From contig NZ_WBKT01000046.1 in the NCBI RefSeq assembly GCF_008868175.1, positions 1 to 37,905 of the forward strand: a DNA stretch of 37,905 nt. The letters are read 5' to 3'. Made by a program: the position numbers and the translations under genes. This document shows, piece after piece, positions 8,166 through 16,637 of the stretch (its first letter is position 1; every line of letters starts with the position of its first letter). The notes below the pieces were generated by a model that did no database searches, was not told the origin of the DNA, and was given only the letters and a program-made list of their open reading frames with translations. Source of the DNA: Micromonospora sp. AMSO31t. Its GTDB lineage: Bacteria > Actinomycetota > Actinomycetes > Mycobacteriales > Micromonosporaceae.

Positions 8166-8843
8166 TCAGGAGACCGTCGTGGCCGCGATGGCGGCCGTGG
8201 TGGCGGCGGTCGTCGCCACCAGCACCGCGGCCTGCGTCTCCTCGATGGCCTTCTTCGTGGCCGCGGAGGCCCAGTCGCCCGCCGCGATCTCGGCCAGGCG
8301 GGCCTTGACCCGATCCCTGGGCAGCTCGCGGAAGAGCTTCCGGTCCAGCCCGACCGCCCGGGTCAGGGTGAGCAGCGCGGCCGTCCGCGCGTCCACCGGA
8401 CCGTCGGCGGCCAGCGCGGCGCGCATCCGCTCCCGGGCGGCCGTCTCCACGGCCGGCTCCGCGCCGGTGGGCGAGGGATAGCGGGTACGCGGGAACACCC
8501 ACAGCACCCGCTCCGATTCGCGGCGCAGCACCCCGGCGTCGACCAGCCCGTCGAGCACCCGGTCCGGCAGGCCCTTGGCCAGCCTGCCGATCCAGTCCTT
8601 CGGCTTGCGCGGCCGGTCCCCGCCGACGGTGGCGAGCGCCTGGTCGAGCAGCGGCACGCCGGTCGGGGCGGGGTCGGTCACCCGCAGCCGGCCGCCGGTC
8701 ACCTCGACCCGGCCGGCCAGGGCCAGCTCCAGCAGGACGGCCCCGGCGAGCCCGTAGTCCAGGTGCGGCCGGCCGAGCCGGTTGGTGCCAGCGTCGTCGT
8801 AGGCGAGCAGGACCAGTTCGTCGGTGAGCAGCAGGCGGTTCAT
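8166..8843 (-). CDS. GPP34 family phosphoprotein (GOLPH3-like)
   Basis: A 225-residue protein beginning MNRLLLTDELVLLAYDDAG, typical of actinobacterial GPP34 proteins related to eukaryotic GOLPH3, which binds phosphatidylinositol-4-phosphate. The bacterial role is not established. The family pattern is visible: LLTDEL start, DYGLAGAVLLELALAGRV, then a helical bundle with GLPDRVLDGLVDAGVL and ARTAALLTLTRAVGL. The C-terminus is Ala/Thr-rich. ATG 8843 is the start; upstream in-frame residues do not look conserved. It converges on etfD and is divergent from the CNNM pair. Confidence 0.88.
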   Translation of the reverse strand: MNRLLLTDELVLLAYDDAGTNRLGRPHLDYGLAGAVLLELALAGRVEVTGGRLRVTDPAPTGVPLLDQALATVGGDRPRKPKDWIGRLAKGLPDRVLDGLVDAGVLRRESERVLWVFPRTRYPSPTGAEPAVETAARERMRAALAADGPVDARTAALLTLTRAVGLDRKLFRELPRDRVKARLAEIAAGDWASAATKKAIEETQAAVLVATTAATTAAIAATTVS

Positions 8844-8950
8844 GCGATCCACGCTACGTCCGGGTCGCCAGCCCGCCGGTCGCCGGCTCGTGCCCGCTGC
8901 CGGCCCGTGGAACAATCGCGCTCATCGACGGCCTGCTGGTTACCGCGCTG

Positions 8951-10258
8951 TTGCCCCTGGTCGGCTTCGTGCTGCTGACCGCCGGCAACGCGTTCTTCGT
9001 CGCGGCCGAGTTCGCCCTGGTCACCGTCGACCGGGCGGAGATCGACCGGCGGGCCGGCGAGGGCGACGGCCGGGCCGGCACGGTACGCCGGGCGTTGCGC
9101 GAGCTGTCCTTCCAGCTCTCCGGCGCCCAGCTCGGCATCACGATCACCGCGCTCCTCACCGGCTATCTGGCCGAGCCGGCGCTGGCCCGCCTCTTCGCCC
9201 CGCTGCTGCGCGCGGTCGACGGGGCGGAACGGTTCACCGGGCTGCTCGCCCTGGCGCTGGCCACCCTCATCTCGATGCTCTTCGGCGAGCTGGTGCCCAA
9301 GAACCTCGCGCTGGCCCGGCCGATGCCCACGGCGCTCGGCACCGCCGGGCCGATGCGGACCTTCTCCCGCACCTTCGGCTGGCTGATCCGGCTGCTCAAC
9401 GACTCGGCCAACCGGCTGGTCCGGCGGCTCGGCGTGGAGCCGCAGGAGGAGCTGGCCAGCGCCCGGTCCCCGGAGGAACTGGGGCTGCTCGCCGCCATCT
9501 CGGCCCGGGCCGGTGCGCTGCCGCCGGACACCGCCATGCTGCTGCGCCGCACCATTCGGTTCGGTGACAAGCGGGCCGCCGAGGCGATGACCCCGCGGGT
9601 CGACGTGATCGCGCTGCGGGCCACCGCGACGGTCGCCGAGCTGCTGGACCTGTCCCGGCAGACCGGCCGGACCCGGTTCCCGGTCTACGAGGAGACGCTG
9701 GACCTGGTCACCGGCGTGGCCGGGGTGCCGGACGCGCTCGGCGTGCCGCTGGCCAGCCGGGCCGCCACCACGGTCGCCGCGGTGGCCCGCGAACCGGTGT
9801 ACGTCCCGGAGAGCCTCGACCTCGACGGGGTGCTGGCGGCGCTCAAGGACGCCGGCGCCGACCTGGCCATCGTGGTCGACGAGTACGGCGGCACGGACGG
9901 CGTGGTGACCGTGGAGGACCTGGTGGAGGAGCTGGTCGGGGAGATCGCCGACGAGTTCGACCCGGCTGCGGTGGACGATTCCGGGCAGGTCGAGCTGACC
10001 GTGCCGGGCGGCGAGCGCACCGTTCTGGTGGACGGCGTCCTGCGGGAGGACGAGCTGGTCGAGCAGACCGGTTTCCGGCTGCCCGAGGGGCCGTACGAGA
10101 CGCTGGCCGGCTTCCTGATGGCCCGGCTCGGGCACATCCCGGTGCCGGGCGAGACGGTCGACGAGGCCGGGTACGAGTTTACCGTGGTGGAGGTCGACCG
10201 GCACCGGATCGAGCAGGTCCGGGTGGTGCGCCCCGAGGAGCCCGACGACGGTGAGTGA
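8951..10258 (+). CDS. CNNM/hemolysin-C family membrane protein with CBS pair and CorC_HlyC domain
   Basis: A predicted cation transport or magnesium-homeostasis protein of the CNNM (DUF21) family. The membrane domain occupies about residues 1-190, including GNAFFVAAEFALV, the SGAQLGITITALLTGYLAEPAL block and FGELVPKNLALARP. A CBS pair covers about 205-325, with MTPRVDVIAL and VVDEYGGTDGVVTVEDLVEEL. The CorC_HlyC domain ends the protein (about 345-425). The start is uncertain: TTG 8951 is the first start codon in a frame open further upstream, and conserved-looking residues before it (DGLLVTALL) suggest the real start may be earlier. It overlaps the next gene by 8 bases, so the pair is one operon. 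Confidence 0.9.
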   Translation: MPLVGFVLLTAGNAFFVAAEFALVTVDRAEIDRRAGEGDGRAGTVRRALRELSFQLSGAQLGITITALLTGYLAEPALARLFAPLLRAVDGAERFTGLLALALATLISMLFGELVPKNLALARPMPTALGTAGPMRTFSRTFGWLIRLLNDSANRLVRRLGVEPQEELASARSPEELGLLAAISARAGALPPDTAMLLRRTIRFGDKRAAEAMTPRVDVIALRATATVAELLDLSRQTGRTRFPVYEETLDLVTGVAGVPDALGVPLASRAATTVAAVAREPVYVPESLDLDGVLAALKDAGADLAIVVDEYGGTDGVVTVEDLVEELVGEIADEFDPAAVDDSGQVELTVPGGERTVLVDGVLREDELVEQTGFRLPEGPYETLAGFLMARLGHIPVPGETVDEAGYEFTVVEVDRHRIEQVRVVRPEEPDDGE

Positions 10259-11255
10259 GCTGCTGGTGGCCCTGGTGCTGCTGCTCGGCAACGCCTTCTT
10301 CGTGGGCAGCGAGTTCGCCCTCATCGCCTCCCGCCGTACGGTGCTCGAACCGCTGGCGGCGACCTCGAAGCGGGCGCGGTGGGCGCTGTCGGCGATGAAC
10401 CAGATCCCGCTGATGATCGCCGGGGCGCAGCTCGGCATCACGGTCTGCTCGCTCGGCCTCGGCGCGATCGCCGAGCCGGCCCTGGCCCACCTGCTGGAGG
10501 CGCCGTTCGAGGCGCTCGGCCTGCCCGCCTCGGCGGTGCACCCGGTGGCCTTCGTGATCGCTCTTGGCGTGGTGGTCTTCCTGCACACCGTGGTCGGCGA
10601 GATGGTGCCGAAGAACATCACCCTGGCCGGCCCGGAGCCGTCCGCCCTCTGGCTGGGCCCGGCCATGCTCGCCTTCTGCCTGGCCACCAAGCCGCTGCTG
10701 CTGGCCATGAAGTGGTCGGCCCGGCAGGTGCTGTGGCTGTGGCGGGTGGAGGCGACCGACGCCGTGAAGACGGTGTTCACCGCGGAGGAGCTGGCCGGCC
10801 TGGTCTCGCAGGCGCGTACCGAGGGGTTGCTGGACGCCGAGGAGCATGCCCGGATCACCGGCGCGCTGGCCCTGCACAGCCGGACGGCCGCCGACGCCCT
10901 GCAACCCTGGTCGACGGTGACCACGGTGGCCGAGGACGTCTCACCGGCGTCGCTGGAGGTGCTGGCCACCCGCACCGGCCGGTCCCGCTTCCCGGTGGTG
11001 CAGCGGTCCACCCGCCGGGTGCTCGGTTTCGTCCACGTCAAGGACGTGCTGGGCTACGCCCGCGCCACCCGCCGGGCGCCCGTGCCGGCCGACATCTACC
11101 GGCCGCTGGCCGTGGTGCCGCCGGACCGTACGCTGGCCGACCTGTTGCTCTCGATGCGCCGCGAGCGCCGGCACATGGTGCTGGTGAGCGACGGACGTCG
11201 ACCGCTCGGTGTGGTGACCCTTGACGACGTATTGACGGCGATCGTTGGCAAGTGA
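10251..11255 (+). CDS. CNNM family membrane protein with CBS pair, short paralogue
   Basis: A 334-residue paralogue of the preceding gene. It has the DUF21/CNNM membrane domain (about residues 1-185: GNAFFVGSEFALIASRR, IAGAQLGITVCSLGLGAIAEPAL, VVGEMVPKNITLAGPEP) and a CBS pair (about 205-330), but it stops after the second CBS domain and lacks CorC_HlyC. Such long-short tandem pairs are common in actinobacteria and may form a hetero-oligomer; that is inference. GTG 10251 lies inside the 3' end of the upstream gene, giving an 8-base overlap and translational coupling. The substrate cannot be read from sequence. Confidence 0.9.
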   Translation: MSELLVALVLLLGNAFFVGSEFALIASRRTVLEPLAATSKRARWALSAMNQIPLMIAGAQLGITVCSLGLGAIAEPALAHLLEAPFEALGLPASAVHPVAFVIALGVVVFLHTVVGEMVPKNITLAGPEPSALWLGPAMLAFCLATKPLLLAMKWSARQVLWLWRVEATDAVKTVFTAEELAGLVSQARTEGLLDAEEHARITGALALHSRTAADALQPWSTVTTVAEDVSPASLEVLATRTGRSRFPVVQRSTRRVLGFVHVKDVLGYARATRRAPVPADIYRPLAVVPPDRTLADLLLSMRRERRHMVLVSDGRRPLGVVTLDDVLTAIVGK

Positions 11256-11425
11256 ATGAATACCCTTGGTGTGCAAGCGGTTGCGCAGACGTGATTGAAC
11301 TGAAGGTCGCCTTGATTCCACCCCGGTGCCTTCCCTAATGTGGGGCACCGACCGCTGTGGGTCGTCTGCCTCGATCTTCCCTCTCGCGAGGCGCCCGGCG
11401 GTCGGTTGCAAAGGAGTCCGTGCCG

Positions 11426-12436
11426 GTGGCAACCATGCCCCCTCAACGTCACGCCCCGAGCCAGCCGCCCGGCCGCCCCGCCGGGTTCAGCCGGGTGGTA
11501 CGCCGTCTCCTCACCGTGGTCGCGGCCGTCGCGGTCGGCGCCGGCATGCTGGCGGCCCCGGCGCACGCGGCGCCGTCGGTGGACGAGATCGACGCCCAGA
11601 TCGACAAGCAGTGGGAGAAGCTCGAACCCACGATCGAGCAGTACAACAAGGTTCGCTCCCAGCTCAAGGTCAACAAGAAGAAGTCCGCGGACCTGCAGAA
11701 GAAGATGGTGCCGCTGGAGCTGGAGTCGGCGCTCGCCATGAACAAGGTCGGCGACATCGCCGCCCGCTACTACATCCAGGGCCCGTCCCAGGAGATGGGC
11801 GCCCTGCTGGTCAACAGCAGCCCGGGCACCCTCGCCGAGCAGCTGGTCATCCTCGACCGGCTCGCCGACGACCAGCGCAAGCAGATCGCCGGCGTGCTCG
11901 CCGTCCGGGACAAGTACAACCGGCAGAAGCAGAAGCTGGACGCGCTGATCGAGACCGAGCAGAAGCAGGAAGCCCAGCTCGCGGGGACGAAGAAGCAGAT
12001 CGACTCCGAGATCAAGCGGCTCACCAAGATGCTGCCGGTGACCTCGATCCGACCCGCGGGCTGCCCGAAGATCGACGGCGTGGTCAGCAGCGCCGCGCGC
12101 ACCGCGATCAAGACGGCGTGCGCGCAGGTCGGCGACCCGTACGTGTGGGGCGCCACCGGCCCGAACTCGTTCGACTGCTCCGGCCTCACCCAGTACGCCT
12201 ACAAGTCGGCGGGCATCTCGCTCACCCACTTCACGGGCGCGCAGTGGAACGAGGGCCGCAAGGTTTCCCGCTCCGACGCCAGACCGGGTGATCTCGTCTT
12301 CTTCGGCAGCGACCTGCACCACGTCGGGCTCTATCTCGGCGACGGCGTGATGGTGCACGCGCCACGGACCGGCAAGCCGGTCCAGGTGTCGAGCATCAGC
12401 ACACAGCCGCTCGCCGGTTTCGTCCGGGTCACCTGA
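11426..12436 (+). CDS. Secreted NlpC/P60 peptidoglycan endopeptidase (RipA-like), paralogue 1
   Basis: A secreted hydrolase cutting peptide stems of peptidoglycan. Residues 1-50 are a signal peptide (RVVRR, hydrophobic core, APAHAAP). About 50-205 is a long charged coiled coil that in RipA-like proteins holds the enzyme inactive or anchors it. The NlpC/P60 domain follows (about 225-336) with Cys251 (FDCSGL), His299 (DLHHVGLY) and His311. GTG 11426 is chosen because AAAGGAG ends 9 bases before it; GTG 11420 and ATG 11435 are in frame but badly spaced. The 170-base leader has a 7-bp hairpin (11324-11330 with 11344-11350) but no ydaO motif, unlike its paralogue at 14900. Confidence 0.92.
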   Translation: MATMPPQRHAPSQPPGRPAGFSRVVRRLLTVVAAVAVGAGMLAAPAHAAPSVDEIDAQIDKQWEKLEPTIEQYNKVRSQLKVNKKKSADLQKKMVPLELESALAMNKVGDIAARYYIQGPSQEMGALLVNSSPGTLAEQLVILDRLADDQRKQIAGVLAVRDKYNRQKQKLDALIETEQKQEAQLAGTKKQIDSEIKRLTKMLPVTSIRPAGCPKIDGVVSSAARTAIKTACAQVGDPYVWGATGPNSFDCSGLTQYAYKSAGISLTHFTGAQWNEGRKVSRSDARPGDLVFFGSDLHHVGLYLGDGVMVHAPRTGKPVQVSSISTQPLAGFVRVT

Positions 12437-12457
12437 CCCGCCTCCCGGAAGTGACGA

Positions 12458-12491
12458 GAAGGCCCCCGGTCCACCTGGACCGGGGGCCTTC
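12458..12491. terminator. Bidirectional terminator between NlpC/P60 and amidase genes
   Basis: A long near-perfect stem (12458-12473 pairs with 12476-12491), with GGCCCCCGGTCCA opposite TGGACCGGGGGCC. It lies between convergent genes and is stable enough to act in both directions. Confidence 0.88.
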
Positions 12492-12511
12492 GCCGTCGAG
12501 CGTCGCCGCTG

Positions 12512-14542
12512 CTACCTGGGCGCGCCGATCGGGGACGGCAGGATCAGCACGTCGTCGAGGTTCGCGAACATGATCCGGTGGCCGAACTGGATCTGCACGT
12601 ACCTGGTGTCGCCGCGGACCACCGTGCGGTCACCCGGGGCCGAACCGTCGAACGACACCGCCCGGTAGTACTCGCTCGGCAGGACGCCGCCGAGCGCGTA
12701 CCGCTGGCCGGCCGCGAACGTGTACTGGAGCGGGGAGACGCCCTGGAACGGGATGGTGGCCGGGTAGGCCTCCTGCTCCGGGTAGGCCCGCCCGTACACC
12801 GGGATGGTGGCCTTGCCCGGCTTGGGCGTCACCACGAAGCCCGTCGACCATTTGGCCGTGGGCGCCGAGGCCGGGTTGAGGAACCAGGCCTTCTGCCCGA
12901 GGTACCAGATCGCCGTCCAGTCACCCTGCACCCCGGCCACGGCGTACGTCTGGCCGGCCGAGGCGCGGGCGCCGTGGTCGGAGATGTACATGGTGTCCGG
13001 CGTGCCGTCCGGCCGCAGTCCGAGGTCGTTGACCAGCGGGGCGGTCGCGCTCGGCGCGGTGTGCAGGACCACCGCCGACGAGCCGCGCAGCGGACACGGC
13101 GCGGCCGGCGGGGCGGGGTTGGGGACGCCCGGCGGCTGCTGGTTGCAGCCGACGAAGGCGGGCTGGTTGGTGGCGAAGTCCGGGTCGATGGTGACCAGGC
13201 CGGTGTGGGCGTTCCCGAGGGACCGGAACGGCGCCTTCATGAGGTCGAAGTAGTGCGACCAGTCCCAGTACGGACCCGGGTCCCAGTGCATCCCGCGCAC
13301 GGTCGAGGCGGTGGTGCCGGGGACGTTGTCGTGGCCGATGATGTGCTGCCGGTCCAGCGGGATCCCGAACTTCAGCGCCAGGTGCCGGACCAGCTTGGCC
13401 GAGGCCCGGTACATCGCCTCGGTGTACCAGGTGCCGTGCCCGGCGAAGCCCTCGTGCTCCAGGCCGATGGACTTGGCGTTGACGTACCAGTTGCCGGCGT
13501 GCCAGCCGACGTCCTTGGCCTTGATGTGCTGGGCGACGTAGCCGTCCACCGAGCGCAGCGTGTAGTGCCAGCCCAGGTAGTCGGCCCGCTTCACCAGGTC
13601 GACGCTCGGGCCGAAGTAGCCCTCGGTGTCGTGGATGACGATGTATTCGATCTTCTGCTGGGCCGGCCGGTTGCCGAGATCGTGGTTGCCGTAGTCGCCC
13701 GGGTCCGCGCTGAGCTGCTCGTAGGGGGCGGGGATCCACTCACAGGCCAGCCGGACGGGGCACTCCAGGCCGTCCGGCCGCTCGGCGCGGCGCAGCCCGA
13801 GCCGGTGCAGCCCCGACTGGTCCGGCTTCACCGCGGTGGCGGCCAGGGTCACCCGCTGGCCGTCGTCGGTGGTCCGGGCGGCGCCGAGGCCGAGCTGGTC
13901 GTAGACCTCGTCGGCGAAGGCCGCCGCCGCGTCCTCGGTGTCCGCGCCGGAGTACCGGGCCACCGCGCCGTACCAGGCCGCCGGGTCGCTGCCGGCGCCG
14001 ACCGGCGCACCCAACTGCTTCTGGTACGAGGCGAGCAGCGCCGCCCCGCCCCGGATGTTCGCGGCCGCGTCGGTGCGCAGCGTCTCCTCGGCCAGGCCGG
14101 TGAGCGCCGCGGCGGCGTCGAGCGTCTGCAGGGACGCCTGCGGCAGCACGTCCTCCGGCGGTGCGGCCGCGGTGGCCGGGCCGAGGGTGAGCGGGCGCGA
14201 GTCGTCGCCCCGCGGGTCCTCGTCCTCGTCGACGTGGCCGCTGGCCGGGGTCGCGAGGACGTGCTGGGCGTCGGTGAGGTGCATCGGGCCGTAGCCGCCG
14301 CTGGTGCTCGGCTGGCCCGGGTGGGTGTCCCAGCGCGACTCCAGGTACGAGACGCCGAGCAGGACGCTCTGCGGCACGCCGTACTCCGCCGCGGCGGCGG
14401 CATACTGGTCCTGACGGTCGGTGGTGGGTTGGGCGCTGAGCGGTTGGGCGGCCACCGGGCCGGTCGCCACCAGTGCGGTGGCTGCCGCGACGGCTGCTGC
14501 CAGCAGCATCCGTCTGCCCGACGGCGGGGGTGAGAGGTGCAT
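12512..14542 (-). CDS. Secreted N-acetylmuramoyl-L-alanine amidase (Amidase_2) with lysozyme-like N-terminal domain
   Basis: A 676-residue secreted wall hydrolase. After a signal peptide (about 1-33), residues 45-225 resemble a lysozyme-like transglycosylase: EYGVPQSVLLGVSYLESRW gives a candidate catalytic Glu68, then GGYGPMHLTDA and a tail with AARYSG-like repeats. The amidase domain spans about 295-430, with zinc ligands His304 (VIHDTEG), His419 and Asp421 (HWDPG), and IIGHDNVPG. The final 240 residues look like beta-rich SH3-type repeats (TIWYLGQKAWFLNPA), probably wall binding. It may cleave both glycan strands and stem peptides; the lysozyme-like activity is inferred. ATG 14542 is the start. 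It sits between two NlpC/P60 paralogues, on the opposite strand. Confidence 0.9.
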   Translation of the reverse strand: MHLSPPPSGRRMLLAAAVAAATALVATGPVAAQPLSAQPTTDRQDQYAAAAAEYGVPQSVLLGVSYLESRWDTHPGQPSTSGGYGPMHLTDAQHVLATPASGHVDEDEDPRGDDSRPLTLGPATAAAPPEDVLPQASLQTLDAAAALTGLAEETLRTDAAANIRGGAALLASYQKQLGAPVGAGSDPAAWYGAVARYSGADTEDAAAAFADEVYDQLGLGAARTTDDGQRVTLAATAVKPDQSGLHRLGLRRAERPDGLECPVRLACEWIPAPYEQLSADPGDYGNHDLGNRPAQQKIEYIVIHDTEGYFGPSVDLVKRADYLGWHYTLRSVDGYVAQHIKAKDVGWHAGNWYVNAKSIGLEHEGFAGHGTWYTEAMYRASAKLVRHLALKFGIPLDRQHIIGHDNVPGTTASTVRGMHWDPGPYWDWSHYFDLMKAPFRSLGNAHTGLVTIDPDFATNQPAFVGCNQQPPGVPNPAPPAAPCPLRGSSAVVLHTAPSATAPLVNDLGLRPDGTPDTMYISDHGARASAGQTYAVAGVQGDWTAIWYLGQKAWFLNPASAPTAKWSTGFVVTPKPGKATIPVYGRAYPEQEAYPATIPFQGVSPLQYTFAAGQRYALGGVLPSEYYRAVSFDGSAPGDRTVVRGDTRYVQIQFGHRIMFANLDDVLILPSPIGAPR

Positions 14543-14674
14543 CGAACCTCCAGACAGGGATGGGGGTCACTGCGTCCCCACCCTCGCCCCGCGCACGGTC
14601 CGGGTCAATACCTTTCCGAGAGGTAATCTCCGCTGAAAGAATCTTTCGGGTACGGAGTGTCACGGCGTCTCGGG

Positions 14675-14704
14675 TTGCGGAACGATAACGGTGCTCTCTA
14701 CTCT
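14675..14704 (+). promoter_or_regulatory. Putative promoter of the riboswitch-controlled NlpC/P60 gene
   Basis: TTGCGG (14675-14680) and TACTCT (14699-14704) are separated by 18 bases, resembling a housekeeping promoter. Transcription would start near 14711, about 50 bases before the riboswitch and 190 before the gene. Confidence 0.4.
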
Positions 14705-14759
14705 GGTCAATCGTCGGCCGCGAGCTTCACCGTCCAACCCGGGTGGTGACGGTCCGACA

Positions 14760-14873
14760 CCGCCGAGTCGCCTCCGGGCGAGCCGGGGACCCAGGTATCT
14801 GGGGTGAATCCGCAGCCACTGCGGTAGGGCGCCTCCCTTCCCGCCCGAACCCGTCAGCTAACCCGGTAGGCGG
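14760..14873 (+). promoter_or_regulatory. ydaO-yuaA type c-di-AMP riboswitch
   Basis: The conserved ydaO landmarks are present in order: CCGCCGAGTC closing stem (14760-14764 pairing with GGCGG 14869-14873), GGGGACCCA, GGGGTGAATCCGC, GCGGTAGGGC, and CCCGAACCCGTCAGCTAACC with GGTAGGCGG. In actinobacteria this class senses cyclic di-AMP and usually turns off wall-hydrolase genes. It ends just before the GAAGGAG of the downstream NlpC/P60 gene, so it may act on transcription in the leader or on translation. Confidence 0.93.
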
Positions 14874-14899
14874 CCAGGAAGAAGGAGTACGGAAGCCCG

Positions 14900-15937
14900 G
14901 TGGCACACCATGCCCCGCGGCCACCGTCGGTCCGGTCGGTCGACCGGTCGACGGCTGTGCCGCGTTCCCGCTGGTCCCGTTTCACCACCGCCCTCGCCGC
15001 CCTGGCGGGCACCGCCGTCGTCCTGACCGGCGGCGCCACGGCGGCACACGCCGAACCGTCGGTAGCCGAGATCGAGCGCCAGATCGACCAGGACTGGAAC
15101 AAGCTCGAACCGATCATCGAACAGGTCAACGCCACCCGCGAGCAGCTCGCCGCCAAGCGGAAGCAGGCCGGCGCGCTGGCCAAGCAGATCGCCCCGCTCC
15201 AGGCCCGGGTGGACGCCGCCCTCGGTCAGGTGGGCGGGCTCGCCGCCGACGCCTACAAGGGCGACAACAACCTCTCCACCGTCAACGCCCTGCTGGGCAG
15301 CCGCTCCCCGAGCGAGCTGGTCGACGGCCTCGCCCTGCTCGACCGCTTCGCGAACCGCCAGCAGGAGCAGGTGCGCACCGTCGCCGAGCTGCGCGACCAG
15401 TTGGCTGCCAAGAAGCAGCCGCTGGACGAGATGATCACCGAGCTGTCGCGCACGGAGGCCCAGCTCGCGGCCAAGAAGAAGCAGATCGACGCCGAGATCG
15501 TCAAGCTCCAGAAGCTGCGCCTCAAGGTCTACGGCAATGGCGGCGGTGGCCCGCTGCGCCCCGCGCCCTGCCCCGCCGGCTACCCCGGCGGTCCGGCCGG
15601 CACCGCGGTCAAGTTCGCCTGCGCCCAGATCGGCAAGATCTACGTCTGGGGCGCCGCCGGCCCGGACCACTTCGACTGCTCGGGCCTCACCATGGCGGCC
15701 TGGGCGAAGGCCGGCGTCTCGCTGCCGCACAACGCCCGGCAGCAGCACGACGTGACCCGGCGGGTGAGCCGGAGCGAACTGCGCGCCGGTGACCTCGTCT
15801 TCTACTACAGCGACCTGCACCACGTCGGCATGTACGTCGGTGACGGCTGGGTGGTGCACGCCTCCCAGTCCGGCAAGCCGATCACCATGAAGCGCGTCGA
15901 CGACGGCCAGATCAACAGCTACGGCCGCCCGGGCTGA
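14900..15937 (+). CDS. Secreted NlpC/P60 peptidoglycan endopeptidase, paralogue 2, under c-di-AMP riboswitch
   Basis: A 345-residue secreted hydrolase closely resembling the gene at 11426. Its signal peptide ends near AAHAEP (about residue 52), a coiled coil spans about 53-212, a Gly-rich hinge follows, and the NlpC/P60 domain covers about 232-345 with Cys260 (FDCSGL), His308 (DLHHVGMY) and His320. GTG 14900 is the only suitable start after GAAGGAG (14881-14887). Synthesis is presumably governed by the ydaO element directly upstream, tying wall cleavage to c-di-AMP and osmotic state. The shared coiled-coil plan (EIxxQIDxxWxKLEP) with paralogue 1 points to gene duplication around the amidase. 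Confidence 0.93.
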   Translation: MAHHAPRPPSVRSVDRSTAVPRSRWSRFTTALAALAGTAVVLTGGATAAHAEPSVAEIERQIDQDWNKLEPIIEQVNATREQLAAKRKQAGALAKQIAPLQARVDAALGQVGGLAADAYKGDNNLSTVNALLGSRSPSELVDGLALLDRFANRQQEQVRTVAELRDQLAAKKQPLDEMITELSRTEAQLAAKKKQIDAEIVKLQKLRLKVYGNGGGGPLRPAPCPAGYPGGPAGTAVKFACAQIGKIYVWGAAGPDHFDCSGLTMAAWAKAGVSLPHNARQQHDVTRRVSRSELRAGDLVFYYSDLHHVGMYVGDGWVVHASQSGKPITMKRVDDGQINSYGRPG

Positions 15938-15942
15938 TGTGC

Positions 15943-15991
15943 AAGGAGGGGCCCCTTCTTAACGCCTCCGGTAGAGGAAGGGACCCCTCCT
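15943..15991. repeat. Imperfect palindromic intergenic repeat (possible Micromonospora REP-like element)
   Basis: A stem of 17-18 bp with two mismatches (left arm 15943-15960, right arm 15974-15991) surrounds a loop beginning AACGCCT. It separates the convergent NlpC/P60 and dcd genes and can act as a terminator. The arm and loop resemble a short palindrome that I recall as highly repeated in Micromonospora and Salinispora genomes. I see only one copy here, so the repeat claim rests on recollection. Confidence 0.6.
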
Positions 15992-16008
15992 AGCAGTCGC
16001 TCGGTGCT

Positions 16009-16587
16009 TCAGCGGGTCGGCCAGGTGCGCCAGTTCTGCCAGGAGCGGCTCGGGGTCGGGCCGCGCTGGCCCTGGTAGCGCGAGCCGTACACCGCCGAGC
16101 CGTACGGGTGCTCGGCCGGCGAGGACAGCCGGAAGATGCACAGCTGGCCGATCTTCATGCCCGGCCAGAGCGTGATCGGCAGGTTGGCCACGTTGGACAG
16201 CTCCAGCGTGACGTGACCGGAGAAGCCCGGGTCGATGAAGCCGGCGGTCGAGTGGGTGAGCAGACCGAGCCGGCCCAGGGAGCTCTTGCCCTCCAGGCGC
16301 CCGGCGAGCTGGTCGCCCAGCGAGATCACCTCCAGCGTGGAGGCGAGCACGAACTCGCCCGGGTGCAGCACGAACGGCTGACCCTCGGGCACCTCCACCA
16401 TCGAGGTGAGCTCGTCCTGCTGCACGGCCGGGTCGATGTGCGTGTAGAGATGGTTGTTGAAGACCCGGAACAGCCGGTCCAGACGTACGTCGATGCTGGA
16501 CGGTTGCACCAGCGTGGGCTCGAAGGGCTCCAGCGCGAGCGTGCCCGCCTTGATCTCGGAGACCAGGTCGCGGTCGGAGAGCAGCAT
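16009..16587 (-). CDS. dcd: dCTP deaminase (likely bifunctional, dUMP-forming)
   Basis: Deaminates dCTP in pyrimidine deoxynucleotide synthesis. The 192-residue protein has [32 protein letters not shown], written here only to locate it at residues 101-132, with the catalytic Glu129. Ala115 within HSTAG is the residue found in bifunctional dCTP deaminase/dUTPases such as the mycobacterial enzyme, where it lets the product be hydrolysed on to dUMP; the monofunctional E. coli enzyme differs there. ATG 16587 starts the family-typical [16 protein letters not shown] hexamer lies six bases before it, so the message may be leaderless. It is divergent from the PPOX gene, with a LexA-like box between them. 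Confidence 0.95.
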   Translation of the reverse strand: MLLSDRDLVSEIKAGTLALEPFEPTLVQPSSIDVRLDRLFRVFNNHLYTHIDPAVQQDELTSMVEVPEGQPFVLHPGEFVLASTLEVISLGDQLAGRLEGKSSLGRLGLLTHSTAGFIDPGFSGHVTLELSNVANLPITLWPGMKIGQLCIFRLSSPAEHPYGSAVYGSRYQGQRGPTPSRSWQNWRTWPTR

Positions 16588-16637
16588 CGGAACACCATAG
16601 CGACCGGTACGGGTGACCTGCGTGTCGCACTACATCT

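Noticed and set aside
5836..8502. 888-residue minus-strand open frame across etfD
   Set aside because: Low-complexity His/Arg/Ala-rich translation antisense to a gene with clear Fe-S motifs.
8840..11041. 733-residue minus-strand open frame across the CNNM genes
   Set aside because: Antisense to two recognisable CNNM/CBS proteins and lacks any domain pattern.
11256..11425. ydaO riboswitch before the first NlpC/P60 gene
   Set aside because: The GTCAGCTAACC and GGGGTGAAT landmarks are absent; only a short hairpin is seen.
12578..14533. 651-residue plus-strand open frame across the amidase gene
   Set aside because: Repetitive Arg/Gly/Val-rich shadow; the opposite strand encodes a signal peptide and zinc amidase.
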